Source: JAKLKS01 sp964370855
GTDB lineage: Bacteria > Planctomycetota > JAJSAM01 > JAKLKS01
DNA: 32,451 nucleotides
Assembly (NCBI GenBank): GCA_964370855.1
Contig: CAYJMF010000054.1
Location: forward strand, 1-32,451
Reading direction: 5' to 3'
Part shown: positions 9,201 through 24,200 of the stretch, one piece after another
How the letters are laid out: the number at the start of each line of letters is the position of its first letter
Numbering within the stretch: the stretch's first letter is position 1
Translations under genes and position numbers: made by a program
Notes under the pieces: generated by a model
Database searches by the model: none
The model's input: only the letters and a program-made list of their open reading frames with translations
Told to the model about the DNA's origin: nothing

Positions 9201-12200
9201 ATGCCCCGCCCCCCCCCTCCACGAGTCCCATGTTCCGCTTCGCGAGTGCCAGCGTCTCCCGGGCGATGGCCCGCGCCTTCACGGCCCCCTCCTCGAGGAT
9301 GCGCCGGAGGCCGGCCTCGTCGCTCCGCACGGCGAGGTACTTCTCCCGGACGGGGGCGAGGGCCGCGACGAGGTTCTCCGCCAGCTCCTTCTTGCAGTCC
9401 ACGCAGCCGAGGGCCGCGGAGCGGCAGTCCCGCCCGATGGTTTCGACGCGCGGGGACTCCGTGAAGAACCCGTGGAGGGTGAAGACGTTGCAGACCTCCG
9501 GCCGGCCCGGGTCGGTCCGGCGCTTGCGTTCCGGGTCGGTGTAGGCGCCGGCGAGGAGCTTCCGGATCGCGGCGGGCTCCTCGACAAGGGAGATGGAGTT
9601 CCCCCGCGACTTGGACATCTTTGCGTTGCCGTCGAGGCCGAGGATGCGCTTCGCGCTCCCCTCGGGGACGATGGCTCGCGGCTCGGGGAAGGTGTCGCCG
9701 TAGAGGCGGTTGAACTTCCGCACGATCTCGCGCGCCAGTTCCAGGTGCTGCACCTGGTCCTCCCCCACGGGCACGACCCCGGCGCGGTAGGCGAGGACGT
9801 CGGCGGCCATGAGGACGGGATAGAAGAGGAGCCCCGCGTTGATGTTCTCCGCGTTCTGCTCCGACTTGTCCTTGAACTGGGTCATCCGCTCCAGCGCGCC
9901 GAGCCCCGTCTGGCAGGCCAGCAGCCAGGTGAGCTCCGTGTGCTCGGGGACGGCGGACTGGACGAAGACCGTCGCCTTCGCCGGGTCCACGCCGCAGGCG
10001 AGGAAGGCCGCGGCGAGGTTGAGCACCCGCCCCGGCATCGCCTTCGGATCGAAGGGGACCGTCAGCGCGTGGAGGTCCACGACGCAGAACAGGCACTCGT
10101 ACCGGTCCTGGAGGGCGACCCAGTTCCGGATGGCGCCGAGCCAGTTGCCGATGTGCGCGTCCTGCGTCGGCTGCATGCCGCTGAAGAGCCGTTCCATGAA
10201 TCCTCCGGGCGAAAAGTCGGGGACGTACTCAACTAATAAACTTATTCCGTGGCCCCCCCTCCGACCATCGCGAGGGGGGCGGTGGAATAAGTTTATTAGT
10301 TGAGTACGTCCCCGCCTCTCACGGAATGGCCGTGCTCCCGCCGGAGGGGGAGATGGAGGCGAGGCCGGCCAGGAGGTCGGCGCCGTGGTTGCCGACGCCG
10401 ACGCCGAGGAAACGGACCTGCCGGACCCGGTTCCACCGCCGCAGCGTCGAGACGATCCTCCCCCCGTCCTTCTCCGCGCCCCAGGAGGGGAGCGCCGAGC
10501 CGACGTAGACGACGGTGTCGGCGCCGTCGAGGAAGGCCGCCTTCGAGAAGGGGTCCTTGTCCGGCTCCCCCGCCACGGCGGCGCCCCGGCGGGGGGCTAA
10601 GCCGGGGCGCCCGGGGCCGTGCCCCCCGCGGCGGCGGGCGACGGCCCGGCCCTTGTTCTCCGCCGTGGCGGGCTCCAGCTTCCGGAAGAGGGCCGACGGG
10701 GCCTCGTCCCCGAAGTGGACGTCGAAGGCGGCGTCGGCGGGGAGGGCCTCGATGGTCCGCGCGAGCACCTGGACCGCGTGGTCGAGGCGGGTCTTCACCC
10801 CGGACCAGGCCGCGAGCTCCTTCCCGCCCGCCCGCTTGACCTCCTCGGGCACGATGTCGTCGAGCCGGTAGCCCGGCCTGTCGGCCATCCCCTCGGAGGT
10901 GTCGAGGACGAAGACGACCCGCCGGCTCCAGCAGGAGAGCCCCGCGATGCGCACCGAGGGGGGAAGCGGCTCCCCCGGCGGCTCGTCGAAGTGCCATCCC
11001 TCCTCGCCGGGCATCGTGCGCCACCAGTCGGCCCACTCCTCGGGGTCCGGCGGCCGGTTCTCGCCGGTGATGGCCACGAGCCCCCGCCAGGCGTCCCCGA
11101 AGAGCCGCCCCTTCTCCACGGCCATGCGCCCGAGGAGGGGGAGCCCCGAGGCGGTGCCCTTCCAGCGGACGAGGGCCGCGATGGCCGCGGAGCGCACCCG
11201 CGGGTCGGAATCGGCGGCGGACTTCTCCGCCGCGGCCCGCGTGGCCGCGGCGACCTCCTTCCTGTCGGAGAGGGCCCGGAGCGCCGCCGTGCGGACGCGG
11301 GGGTCGGCGTCGTCGAGGAAGGGGAGGAGCGCCTCCTCCGCGTAACCGTCCTTGAGCCGTCCCAGGGCCTCGAGCAGGGGGAAGAGCCGCTCCTCCCGGG
11401 CCTTCCCGGCCTCCGCGGCGATCACCGCCGCCGCCTCCGGGGAGCGGAACTCCCCGAGGGCGTCCACGGCGGCGTCCATCACGAAGTCGGGGACCTCGCG
11501 GCGCAGCGCCGCCGACAGGAGGAGCTTCGCCGCCGGCGCCCCGTCGTGGCGGCGCAGGTTCCAGAGGGCGTCGGCGAGGGGGCCCGGGTCCTTCTCGCCG
11601 AGGGCGGCGTTGACCGCGCGGGCGGCCTCGGGGAAGTCGTCCCCGGGGGATCCCCGGGCGCTCCCGGGGAGCAGGAGGAGGCCGCCGAGGGCGGCGACGA
11701 GGAGGGCGCGCACCGTTTCCCGCATGGGCATATCCTAACCTCTCCCGGAAACCCCGCACCCCGGGCCCCCGGGGATGGGATCCTGTCCCGATGGGCCGCG
11801 CCCCCGTCCGACCCCGCCCCCTCCTCTCCCGCATCCTCCTCCCCGCCCTCCTCGCGGCGGCGGTCCCGTGGCTCGCGGCCTGCGCCGCCCCCTCCGGGGG
11901 GCCCGACGTCCGCGCCCTCCCCCTGCTGGAGCGGGAGAACCCCGTCACCGGCCCCCCGCGGATCACCGACTGGATCTGGCCCTTCGGCCACGTCGAGGAG
12001 AGCCCGGGCTACCGCTCCTCCGGCGTGCGCCCCTTCTGGCGCTCCGTCGCCTCCGACGCCTTCGACAGGCAGGAGGTCCTCTACCCCCTCTGGAAGTCGG
12101 TCCGGCAGAAGGGGGCCGTCAACACCCGGCTCTTCCCGTTGTACTGGTACGACTCCCAGCCCTCCCACCGGGGGCCGGACCGGGACTGGGCCGTCCTCCC

Positions 12201-15200
12201 CTTCCTCTTCTGGGGCTCGGAGTACGGCCCCTCCGCCGTGGAGGGCGGGGAGCCGGTCCGCCACTCCTACTTCCTGCTCTTCCCCCTCTTCGGTTCCGCC
12301 CACCAGAAGTTCCTCTCCGACCGGACCACCTTCGTCCTCTTCCCCCTCTACGCGGGCACGGAGACCGGCGACTGGCGCGGACGCCACCTCCTCTGGCCGC
12401 TGGTCCACTGGGGCTCCGACGGGAAGGGGAGGCGGGCCTTCCGCTTCTGGCCCTTCTACGGGATGTCCGTGAAGGAGGGGGTCTACGACCGCCGGACCGT
12501 GCTCTGGCCCATCGTCCACGGGACCACGGAGGGGATGGACACGGCCCACCCGGTCCACGGCTGGCTGGTCTGGCCGCTGCTGGGCCGGGAGCACGCCGAC
12601 GACGGCCACGAAGCGTGGACCGTGCTCTGGCCCTTCTTCTCCTGGTCCGACGGCCCCCGCGCGCGGGAGCGCTCCCTCCCCTACCCCTTCTTCCGCACCC
12701 GCACCGAGTGGACGGAGCGGGAGGGGGAGCGGGTCGAGGCCTCGGACCTCCTCTGGTTCTGGCCCTTCTACGGCCGCTACGACCGCTGGGGCGAGGAGAG
12801 CACGCGGTTCTACGCGTGGCCCTTCGTGCAGTCGTGGTGGACCTCCGACGGGAGGCTCGACGAGCGCGGCACCGGGGTGATGCCCTTCTGGCGGAGCGTG
12901 GAGCGGACCCCGAAGGCCGGGGGCCCCGGGACGCGGGAGTGGAAGCTCTGGCCCCTGGCCGAGGGGGAGACCCTCCCCGACGGGAGCGGCGGCTGGTCGG
13001 CCCTCGCCCCCATCCCCTGGTTCCGGTGGGAGGAGTTCGACGCCAACTGGGGGTTCCTCTTCGAGCTGGCGCGGGTGCGGCGCGGCGCCGACGGCTCCCG
13101 GTCCACGGACCTCCTCTTCTCCCTGATCCGGGATCGGCGCGGCCCCGCGGGGACGAGCCACCGCATCCCCCTCCTCTGGAAGGCGGAGAACGGGGACGCA
13201 GGGGCCTCCTGGTCGATTCTCGAGGGGCTCCTCGGCGGGGAGACGGCACCCGGAGGCGCTTCCTCCCTCCGGCTGCTCTGGTTCCTTAGGATCCCCGCAG
13301 GCGGAGGGGAGGCGAAGTGATCCGGTCCATCCTCGAGGGAGTGGGCGCCGCCGCCCTGGGCATGGTCCAGGGCGCGGGCTACTCCACGGACCTCCTCGGC
13401 AAGGTCCTCCGGCGGGTCTTCAACCCGCGCCGCCCCGGCCGGGAGTTCCGGGCCCTCGTCCTCCAGATGTACGACCACGGCGTGAAGGCCATCCCCGTGG
13501 TGACGCTCGTGGCCGTCTTCACGGGGATGATCGTCTCCCTCCAGACGGGCATCGAGATCCGGGCCTACGGGCAGGAGGAGATGGTCGGGAGGATCGTGGC
13601 CGCCTCCATGGCGCGGGAGATGGGCCCCTTCATCACCGCCATCATCCTCACGGCCACGGCCGGCGCCGCCTGCGCCGCGGAGCTCGGGACCATGCGGGTC
13701 TCGGAGGAGATCGACGCCCTCGAGATGATGTCCATCGACCCCGTGCGCTTCCTCGTGGTGCCGCGGGTGCTCGCCCTCGGGATCATGTGCTTCGCGCTGG
13801 CCGTCCTGACCAACGTCTTCGGGACCATGGGCGGCGCCCTCGTGGCGAAGTCCCAGCTCGGCGTCTCCTACCGGGTCTACTTCGACGGGGCGCGGGACAC
13901 GCTCTCGGGGACCTTCCTGCTGGGGGTCCTCCCCAAGGACGTGTGGACGGGGCTCCTCAAGGCCTTCGTCTTCGGCATCGTCATCGGCGTCGTCGGCTGC
14001 GCCCAGGGCCTCCTCGCGAAGGGCGGCGCCCTCGGCGTCGGCCGCGCCGTGCGCCAGTCCGTCGTGGCCTCCATCGTGCTCGTCCTCGTCCTCGGCTACT
14101 ACCTGACGCGGGCCTTCTATGCCCCCTGAGACCGGGGCGGCGCCGGAGGGACGCGTCTCCATCTCCCTCCGCGGGGTCCGGAAGTCCTTCGGGGAGAAGG
14201 TCGTCCTCGACGGCCTCGACCTCGAGGTTCACAGGGGGGAGATCCTCGTCATCCTCGGCCGCTCCGGCGCCGGGAAGAGCGTCACCCTCAAGGTCGCCTG
14301 CGGCCTCATCCGCCCGGATTCCGGCGAGGTGACCGCCTTCAAGCAGGACGTCGTCGCCCTCGACGAGCGCAAGCTCCGCCGCCTCCGCTCCCGCTTCGGC
14401 TACGTCTTCCAGAACGGGGCGCTGCTGAACTGGATGACGGCGGAGGAGAACGTGGCGCTCCCTCTGGTCGAGAACGACGTCTGCCCGCCGGCGGAGGTCC
14501 CGGGCCGCGTCGCCGCGGCTCTCAAGTCCGTGGACCTTCCCGACGCCTCGGCCCTCTACCCCGACCAGATGTCCGGGGGGATGCGGAAGCGGGTCTCCCT
14601 CGCCCGGGCCCTGGTGGGCGAGCCCTGGGCGGTGCTCTACGACGAGCCCACCACGGGCCTCGACCCCATCGGGACCGCGGCCATCGACCGCCTCATCAAG
14701 GGCACCCGGGACCGCACGGGGGTCTCCTCGGTGGTGATCTCCCACGACCTCGACTCGACCTTCCGCATCGCCGACCGCGTCGCCATGCTGCACGAGGGGA
14801 GGATCCTGGCCTGCCTCCCGCCGGAGGAATTCAAGGAGTCCCCCGTGGAGGAGATCCGCCGCTTCCTCCAGGCCGACCCGAACTACGATTGACAGGAGGA
14901 GGACGCCCATGCGCAGCAACACCCGGGAGTTCATCGTCGGCATCGTGTTCTTCGCCCTCATGGGGGCTCTCGCGGTCCTCACCCTCGTGCTCTCGGCGGA
15001 CGTGCTGAACGCCAGCGAGGAGGTGGTGTTCCGCTTCGAGAACGTGTCGGGGCTCGCCCCGGGGTCCGACGTCTGGATGAACGGGCTGCCCGCGGGGACC
15101 GTGAAGTCCATCGACATACAGCCCGACGGCACCCTGCTCGCCACGGCCCGCATGCGCCACCCGCTGAAGGATCTCAGCTTCGATTCCGGCGTGGCCGTCA

Positions 15201-18200
15201 CGGTCAAGTCGAAGAGCGCGCTCGGCGGATCCGTCATCGCCGTGGAGACGGGGCAGGGGAAGGAGAAGGGGGTGGGGACGCTCCCCGAGCTCCTCGAACG
15301 CACGTGGAAGGCGCGCAAGGACGCCTTCGAGACGATCTCCGACGAGGTGGGCGGGGTCGGCATCCAGTTCAAGGACGCCCTCGACGAGGTCCGGAGCCTC
15401 GCCAGGGACGCCCGCGAGGGGAAGGGGCTGCTGGCGACCCTCATCAACGATCCTCAGGTGGCCGCCGACGTGAAGGCCGCGGCGGCGAGCCTCCGCAAGG
15501 TGACGGAGGGGGTGGAGAGGGGCGAAGGGTCCCTCGGGAAGCTCCTGAAGGACGACGGGATCCACGACGATCTGAAGGCGGCGCTGGCGGACATCCGCAA
15601 CTTCACGAAGGAGATGAACGAGGGGAAGGGGCTGCTCCACCGGCTCGCCTACGACGAGAAGCTGGGCGAGGATCTCTCCGGGGCGGTGGCGGATCTCAAG
15701 GGGATCACGGCGGACGTCCGGGCGGGGAAGGGGACCATGGGGCGGCTCTTCACCGACGACGCGCTCTTCGTGGATCTGAAGGCCGCCGCGGCGGACATCT
15801 CCTCCTTCACCCGGCAGATGAACGACGGGAACGGGCTCCTCCACCGGCTCGCCTACGACGACAAGCTCGGCTCCGACGTGGAGGCGGCGGTCGCCGACAT
15901 CCGGGACATGTTCGCCGACATCCGCGCCGGGAAGGGGACCCTCGGCAAGCTCATGACCGACGAGGAGCTCTACGCCGACGTGCGGGACGCCGTCCGCGCG
16001 CTCCAGCGCTCCTTCGAGGAGTCCCGCGAGAACGCCCCCATCCTGACCTTCGCCGGATTCCTGTTCAAGACGTTCTAGGGGGAACCATGGCACTCGCCAA
16101 TCGCCTCGCACTCTACAAGTCCCTGGAACGCAAGCGGAAGCGTCCGCTCCTGGTCTACGTCACGAGTCCGCGCGCGAACGCCCAGGGGAGCATAGGCGGG
16201 GATGTCGTGGGTGAGTTCCTCGCCCAGCTCGAGGCGCTTCCACGGAGCGCCAAGTCCGTGGACCTCCTGATCGTGAGTCACGGTGGCGACCCGACAGTGG
16301 CATGGCGAATCGTGTCCCTGATCCGTGAGCGAGTCGATCAACTTGCGGTGCTCGTTCCGCAGGCAGCCTTCAGCGCCGCCACCTTGATCGCCCTGGGCGC
16401 CGACGAGATCGTGATGCACCCCAACGGGAACCTGGGGCCGGTGGACCCGCAGATCCACGTCCAGCGCCCTGGGGTTCCGGGGGGGCCACCGCAACAGATG
16501 AACTTCGGATCGGAGGACCTCCTCTCGTTCCTGGATTTCGCGAAGGAGAGAGCCGGCCTCTCGGATCAGGCGCCGCTCCTTGCCGCCTTCCAGTTGATCT
16601 CCAAGGAAGTCGGGGCCGTGCCCATTGGAGTCGCCGCTAGGAGCGCTCAGCTTTCGTTGGCGCTCGGAGAGCGCCTGCTCAGCATGCACGCGAAGGACGA
16701 GGCCGAGCGGCAGCGGGCCCGCACCATCGCCGAGGCGCTGAACAAGAAGTTCTTCCACCATGGGTACCCTGTGAGTCGCAAGGAAGCCCGCGAGATCGGG
16801 CTGAAAGTGGCGGCGCCGGATCGGGTTGTCGAGGGCCTGATCTGGAGGATCTGGGTTGACATGGCCACCGAGATCCAGGCACGCACTCCCTTCGAGCCGC
16901 TCGCGGTGCTGAGCGCCGATCCCGGCACCGCCGGGCTCTTCGGACCGGTGCCGCAGATCTCACTGCCGGCGAACCTGCCACCGCAGGTCGCCATGCAGCT
17001 CGTCCAGCAGATGCTCGCCGCGGCGCCTCCTCTTCCCCCGGCTCCCTTTCGCCTCACCTTTGCGCTGGTCGAGAGCTGCAGAATGGCCACACGATTCGAG
17101 ATCGCAGGCCGCATCTATGGCGTCAGGCTTCCGGACCTTCAGGTCCAGATCAGCGTCATCAATGATCGGACGGGCTGGGTGGACGTACCCATGCCGCCGA
17201 GATAGGGGAAGAAGCCATGGCCGCCAACGAGGGCTGGGGTACACTCCCGGGTATGCAGTTGGACTACAGCCCGCACAGGCAGGGCACCATCGAGCGCCCG
17301 CCGTTCATCCGGTACCTGGTTCCTGCGTTCCAGGCCGCCGTGATCATCACGATTCCCGCATTCGCGGCGGGGGCGGGTGCAACGCAGTCCCACGGCGAGG
17401 TGCGGGAGACTCCCGCGAGCCCGGCCCAGGAAGGCGACAAGCAGTAGGGCCGGCCGTCGCGAGCCAGGCTCTACTCCCACGTGTCGGTTTCCCCTTCTCT
17501 CGGGCGCCGGACGAACACGCATTCTCGGGGAGCACAGTTTCCGGGTCAAAGCGAAGGGCCGAAGCCCGTCACGGTCCGACCTCGATGAGGCCCCGGAAGC
17601 CCGCATCGAACCTGCTCAGCGGACCGGGATGCCCACTTCGACGGTCTGCCCGCCTTCAAGGGTGACCTCCCCCTCCGGACCGGCACCGCCGCCGGACAGC
17701 GGGAAGCGGGCCCTCCAGAGAAGTCGTCCCGGCGCCGCAGCGATGGGTTCCTTCGAAGCCCCCTCCTTCAGCCCGGACCTGGCCACCGCGATGTCCCATA
17801 CCTCTCCGTCCCGCGAAGTCCATATCCGAACCGACCCACCTGGCGGACGTTCCGCCAGGACGAAGATCACCTTCGCCGACCTCACGAGGCGGATCGTCGC
17901 CGGGACTTCCTGTCCCGAGGGAACCTCGACCGCCGCCTCCCCGATCCAGCCCAGGGCGTTCACCCGGAGGCGATGGAGTCCGGGGCGCACTCCCTCCGCC
18001 ACGAAGGTCCCGTCGCCCTGGATCCATGCGCAACCGATGGCGTCGGAGGTCCGGTAGCGGGCCCACTCCGGCTCCGGGATCCCCTCCCCGGAGAGGAATT
18101 CCACCATCCGGATCCCGTCCTTCCCGAATGGCCCCTCCCCTTCCACCCTGCCCCGAATGGTCCCGTTCCTTCCAACTCCGATGCGGAGTCGCACCTCCTG

Positions 18201-21200
18201 GGGGCCGCCCTCCCCCACCTCGAACATCCCCAGGGCTGCAGGACGGTCGGCGACGCGCACCAGGAGACCCCACCGCCCCGGCTTGGTGCGCTCAATCTCG
18301 ACCTTCCCCGCCCCGCATTTCAGCTCCCCGTAGGGGTTGAGCTGAGAGCCGAACTGGAACTGCCTCTCCCCATCCACTACCATCGCCTCCTGGGGAGAGA
18401 GTGGATTGCCCGTCTCCAGGTCGAAGACCTCGGCCACGACCCGGAAGGAGCTCTGTTCGACGCGGCGGAGGACGAACCGGACCTCACCGTCCCCGGCATG
18501 CACGATCCGGTTCCCGCCCACCACCTGCCAGGCGTCCCACGGCTCAGGAGGCATCACCACCGTCTCCCACTCCCCTTCCGTCGCGTCGGGCCAGGAGAAA
18601 CGCCCCTCCGCATCGGCGGCGATGAGCATCGAACCGCCGGCGTTTCCCGTGGATCGGTAGAACTGCACCTGCGCTCCCGGCACGGGTTTCCCGTCCGTGT
18701 CCTCGAATCTCCCCGCGACAACGCAAGCGGCATGGACCACGACTTCCACCTCCGCCTCGGCTCCCGTTCGTGGCGCCTCCACCCGGACCACGGCCTTGGC
18801 CATCCCCTGGGAAGTAACCTCGAAGGTGAAGAAGGACCACTCGACGCGCAGCCCCTCGATGCGGAATCGCCCTTCCCGGTCCGTCGTCGTCGGCGGGACG
18901 TTCCACGTGTTGCCCACCCCTGCACCGGCCACGGGGGCCCCGTCGGTCGTCCGGACCACGCCCGAGACGCTCCAGGGGCGGCTCTCCGGCATGACCAGGT
19001 CCACCACGACCTCGCGCCCCCCGGGCACAGCCAGGCCGTCCTTCCACGCCAGCGCACCCTCCTTCGATCTTGCGACGAAGTCGTACCGGGCCCCGTCCTC
19101 TCCGACAGGAAGCCATGGGAACCGGGCGACACCGCTCGTGTCCGTCGGCACGGAGAGCACGCGACCGAACGCGGAGTCGGGATCTATCCACGCATCGTGG
19201 TTGGTCCCCCACCTCGCGTCAGGTCCAAGGGGTTCGAATCGGGGACTCGCCGCCACCTGCACCCCTTCAATGGGACGGCCCGCTTCGTTCCTCACCGATA
19301 CCAGCGCACTCCCGGTCGGTCGCAGGCGCACCGTCACGCCGTCGGCGTCGTCCATCCCGGCAGACGCTGGAAGGGTGACCCAGCCGACGCCCCGCTCGGA
19401 GAGAGCGATGAGGGACCAGGGCATGTGGGGCGCGTACGGGCTGGGGGGGATCTTCTCGAGGAGGAAGGAGCCATCCTCCGCAGCCTGTCCTGCACGCTGC
19501 GCATGGTTCGTCCAGAACGCACCGCTTCCTCCCCCCTCGCAGAGGAAGAGGGAGGCTCCGGGAACCGGAGACGTCCCGTCCACGGCGACCACGCGTCCCG
19601 CGACACGCTTCCCGGGGTGGAGGCGCAGGTCCCCGGCCTCACCGGGGTTCCGCCCCCTCCCGGGATCCGACCATGGCTTCCTCCATGCCTGCTCCGGGTA
19701 GCCGGGTGCCGAGGCGACGATGTCGGCGAAGGACCGATCCTCGACTCCCTCGAATCGGAAGGAGCCATCGGGCGATGTCCTGTTCATCCGCTCCCGGTCC
19801 GGGATTCGAGCGTAGCGGTGGCCCAGGCGGACCTCGGCCCCCGCGATCGGTTCGCCGGATTCCGCGTCCACGACGCGGCCCGTGACGACGAGGCCTGCCC
19901 CCTGGGGCGACGGAGACCGGGGCTCCGCCTCCTCGGGAAGGGCCTGTGCGGCCGGAGCCGGGGGCATGGGGACCGCAGCCATGTGCGAGGGTGCCGGAGA
20001 CTCCCCAAGCACCGTCCCGACCACGGGCGCGTCCTTCGTTCCCAGTCCCGACAGCCACCATCCCCCGGTCGCGGCCGCCACGATCACCACCGTCGCCGCA
20101 ACCACCTTCGTCGCCGATGCCATGAGCACCCCTCCCGCCACGGCCCCGGACAGGGAGCCCGCTGTTCCGCTCGCACCTGAATCCCGAACCAGGGGAACCA
20201 GGGCCAGACACCATGTCGCCCTGTCGCCGTGGCTCTCCGAGTCGAACCTCTCTCTCAGCAGGGAGACGGCTCGCTTCAGGCGCGAACGGGCCGTCTCCAG
20301 AGGTACCCCCTGGCGCCGGGCGACCTCCCCGGGAGGAAGGTCCTCGAAGTACCGGAGAAGCAGCGCTCCCCGGTAGGGCTCCTCGAGTTCCAGGACCGCA
20401 GCGACGACCCTCCTGTGCTCCTCCGCTTCGGCGACGAGTTCCACGGCGGACTTCCCGGCCTCGGGACGCGCGGCGGCCGCCTCGCGAACCCGCCGACGGC
20501 TCTCGGATCGCCGGAGGTCGACCAGGTTGTGCCGCATGGCGGCGGCGAGCCAGCCGCCGAAGGAGCGCCCCGAGCGGGGCGGGCTCCGGAGCGCCTCCAG
20601 CCAGACCTCCTGCTCGAGGTCGTCCGCGAGCGCCTCATCCCGGACGAGCGCCCGCGCGACCCGCCGCACCCACTCTCTGTGGGAGACGAGCTTCTCCAGC
20701 GGGATCGCAGGTGCGGGGTCTTCCATGTTTCGAAGGACAAAGCGTAGCCGAACGCGAATCCGGTCAAGCGCCCGGCGTTTCACGCCCGTTCCGGTACGTA
20801 CTGGATGGAGCCCTTGCGGCGCCGTGCTGCGGGGCCGGAGGCGCCGCGGAACTAGGCGAACCCCTCCGCCTCGAGGATCTCGCGGGTGAGAGTGGACACG
20901 GCCGGTGTGACGCCCCCGCCCCCCCGCTCCTCGAGGATCCTCCGCACCCACTTCCCGATGAGGTCGGCCTCGAGGTTCACCCGCGACCCGGGCCGGAGCG
21001 CCCCGAAGGTCGTCACCTCCAGCGTGTGGGGGATGAGGGCCACGGTGAACCCCTCGGGGTCGAGGGAGGCCACCGTGAGGGAGACCCCGTCCACGGCCAC
21101 GGAGCCCTTGTGGAGGAGGTTCCGGAGCACCGCCGGCGGGGCCGCCACGGAGAGGACCCAGTCCCCGGCGACCCCGCCCGCGGAGCGCACGGTCCCGACG

Positions 21201-24200
21201 CCGTCCACGTGGCCCTGCACGAAGTGGCCCCCGAGCCGGTCCCCCACCCGGAGCGCCCGCTCGAGGTGGACCCGGCTCCCGGGGCGGAGGTCGCCGAGGT
21301 TGGTGAGGGAGAGCGTCTCCCGGACCGCCTCGAAGGCGCCCGCCCCCCCCGCCGGGTCACCGGTCAGGGTGAGGCAGCAGCCGTTGAGCGCGATGGAGTC
21401 CCCGGCGCGGGCGTCCGCGGCCAGGGGGCCGAGGTCCACGCGGAGCAGCGTCGCCTCCCCGCGGGGCTCGGCGGCGAGGACGGTTCCGGAGCGCTCGACG
21501 ATGCCTGTGAACATGGCCCGAGGATAGGGGGGGAGGAGGGACCCCCGGTCACTTTCCCGCGGAGGACACGGGCCGGGGATGGGCCCTGAGGAGGAAACTC
21601 CCCCGCTCCACCGGGAAGTGCCCCGGAACGTAGTCCCGCGGGAGGAGGACGGGGGGCGAGCCGAACTCCCCGATGGTCCCGACGTCCTCGACGCTGCCCC
21701 ATCCCCAGAGGGAGCCGTCCTCGAGGACGGCGAAGGAGCCCCACGAGGCGGCGGCGAGGTACGCCACCGGCCCGAGGTCGGGGCCGCGGACCGGGGCGGT
21801 CCGGGACTCCGCGGTCCCGTCCCCGAGCTGCCCGCTGTCGTTCCCCCCCCAGGCCCAGATCCGGCCCTCGACGTCGAGGGCGAGGTGATGGGTGTCCGAC
21901 GAGACGACGGCCCGGATCGGGGGAAGGCCGACCACGCGGACGGGGTGGGCCCGGTTCGAGGCCGCCGACTCCCCCTCCTCCCCCTCCGCACCGCCCCACA
22001 GATCCCAGACCCCCCCCTCCCCGTCCAGCGCGAGGGACCACGTCACCGCCGTGCAGGGAGGGAGTCCCTCCACGCGGTACGGTACGCGGGAATCCACCGT
22101 GTCGAGCGGGTCCACGTTCCCCCAGGCCCAGACCGATCCGTCCTCCCGGAGCGCGACGTTTCCTTCCCACATGACGTCCACGTCGAGGATCCCGTCGAGC
22201 CCCTTCACCCGCACCGGCCGGCTCCGGTCCTCCGTGGTCCCGTCGCCGAGGTTCCCGTACTGGTTCGAGCCGATGGCGCGCACCGTCCCGTCCTCCATCA
22301 GGAGGACCGCGTGGTCCCACCCGCCCGCCGCCGCCGCCCGCACCGGGGGGAGGCCGCCGAGCGGCTGCGGCCAGGGATTCCCGAGCCGCTCCCCCCGCGC
22401 ATTCCGGGGGGACGGGGTCATCAGGGTCCCCCAGAACCAGGCCTCCCCGCGCCCGTCCACCGCCAGCGAGAAGCCGAAGCCCGCGGCCACGGACCGCGCC
22501 CGCTCCGGCCCCGCGAGGGGGGCCGGGGAGAAGGGCACCTGCCACGTCCCGTCCCCGACCTCGCCCAGGTCGTTCTCCCCCCAGGCCCAGACGCGGCCGT
22601 CCTCCCGGATCTCGAGGATCTGGAGGTAGGCGTCCAGCGCGAGGGGCCGCGCGGGCCGGGGCGCCTCGAAGGGGATCCGGTCCCGGGCCGACCTCCCCGC
22701 CCCGTCGGCGGCCCGCACGATGCAGACGTGGGGCCCCTCCGGGGCCGGGACCGCCCGGTCGAACCAGTCCATCCGGACCGGGGTCCCGTCGAAGTCCGAC
22801 TCGAGGGTCCCGGCGGGCTCGAACTCCTGGAACCGCGCACCGTCCAGGGCGGCGGACAGGACCGGCGCCCCGTCCGCGGCGAGGGCCACTCCCGCCACCC
22901 GCCCCCTCCACCGGCGGCTCGCGGCATCGGGGTGGATCGCGACGACGGGCGGGAAGGCCTCCCCCGCCCACGGGATCGGGAGCCCGGCCGCCTCGACGTC
23001 GAGGCCGAAGTATTCCCAGTCATGGGTCCATGGCCGGACCCGGACCGAGAGGCCGAGGGCGAAGACCCGGGTCCTTTCGCCGGCGGTCACCTCGACCCGC
23101 CGGATCTCGCGGGTGTCGTAGGGGTCGTATATGAGGAACTCGTCGGCGAAGAGCCCGCCGCCCCAGTCCCGGATCGTCCCCCGGATCCGGAGGTCGATGC
23201 CGCCCCCGACGCGCCGCGCCGTCGCCCGGATCGTCCGGGGCCCCTCCCGGAGAGTCGTGGGGCCCGTCGCCGGGATCTCGAGGTCGAAGGTCCCCATGCG
23301 GAATCGCACCGGGCCAGGCTCCGTGCGGGGGAGGAAGGCGCGGACGTGGAATCTCCCGCGGAGACGGCCGGCGGGGGTCTCGTGGGAGGACTCGGAGATG
23401 AGGAGGGAGGGGGCGGGGGGGGAGGGGGGGGCCCCACCGGCGTTGGCGGATCGTCCAGCGAGCAGGAGCAGGACCAGCAGCACCGAGGCAAGACCCCTTG
23501 CCGACGGTCGGAACATGGGGTGCTCCTTCCTCCGCGATGGGGATGGATCCTACAGCGGATCGTTGGCGGGGGGAAGGGGGGGGGGACAACGCACCCCCCC
23601 CCCCCCCCGGGCGGCCGGACCGCGAGCCCGCCGGCGCGGCCACGCCGNNNNNNNNNNCCGCCCGCCACGCCCCTGGAGTGCGCGGCGCCTGGGGGGGGCC
23701 CAATACCCCCCCTCCCCCCCTTCTTCCTTGCCCCGGACCCTCCCCGCGGTACATTCGCCGGTTTGCAGACGTGCCCCGTCGCGAAACGGGGCGGAGGCGG
23801 TCTTGAAGGTGGACGTCCTGACGCTGTTTCCCGCGATGGTGCAGGCGGCGCTCGACGAGAGCATCCTGCGCATCGCACGGGAGAAGGGGGCCCTCGACGC
23901 GGCCCTCTGGAACCCGCGGGACTTCACCTTCGATCGCCACCGCACCGTGGACGACCGCCCCTACGGCGGCGGACCGGGCATGGTGATGAAGCCGGACCCC
24001 GTCGTCCTCTGCGCCGAGAAGGCGCGGCAGGAGCGGGGGCAGGGACGGGTGATCGTGCTGACCCCCGCGGGAAGGCGCTTCACCCAGAAGGTGGCGCGGG
24101 AGTACGCCCTCGAGGAGCATCTCGTCCTCGTGTGCGGCCGCTACGAGGGCATCGACCAGCGCGTCGTCGAGGTCCTCGGGGCGGAGGAACTGTCCGTCGG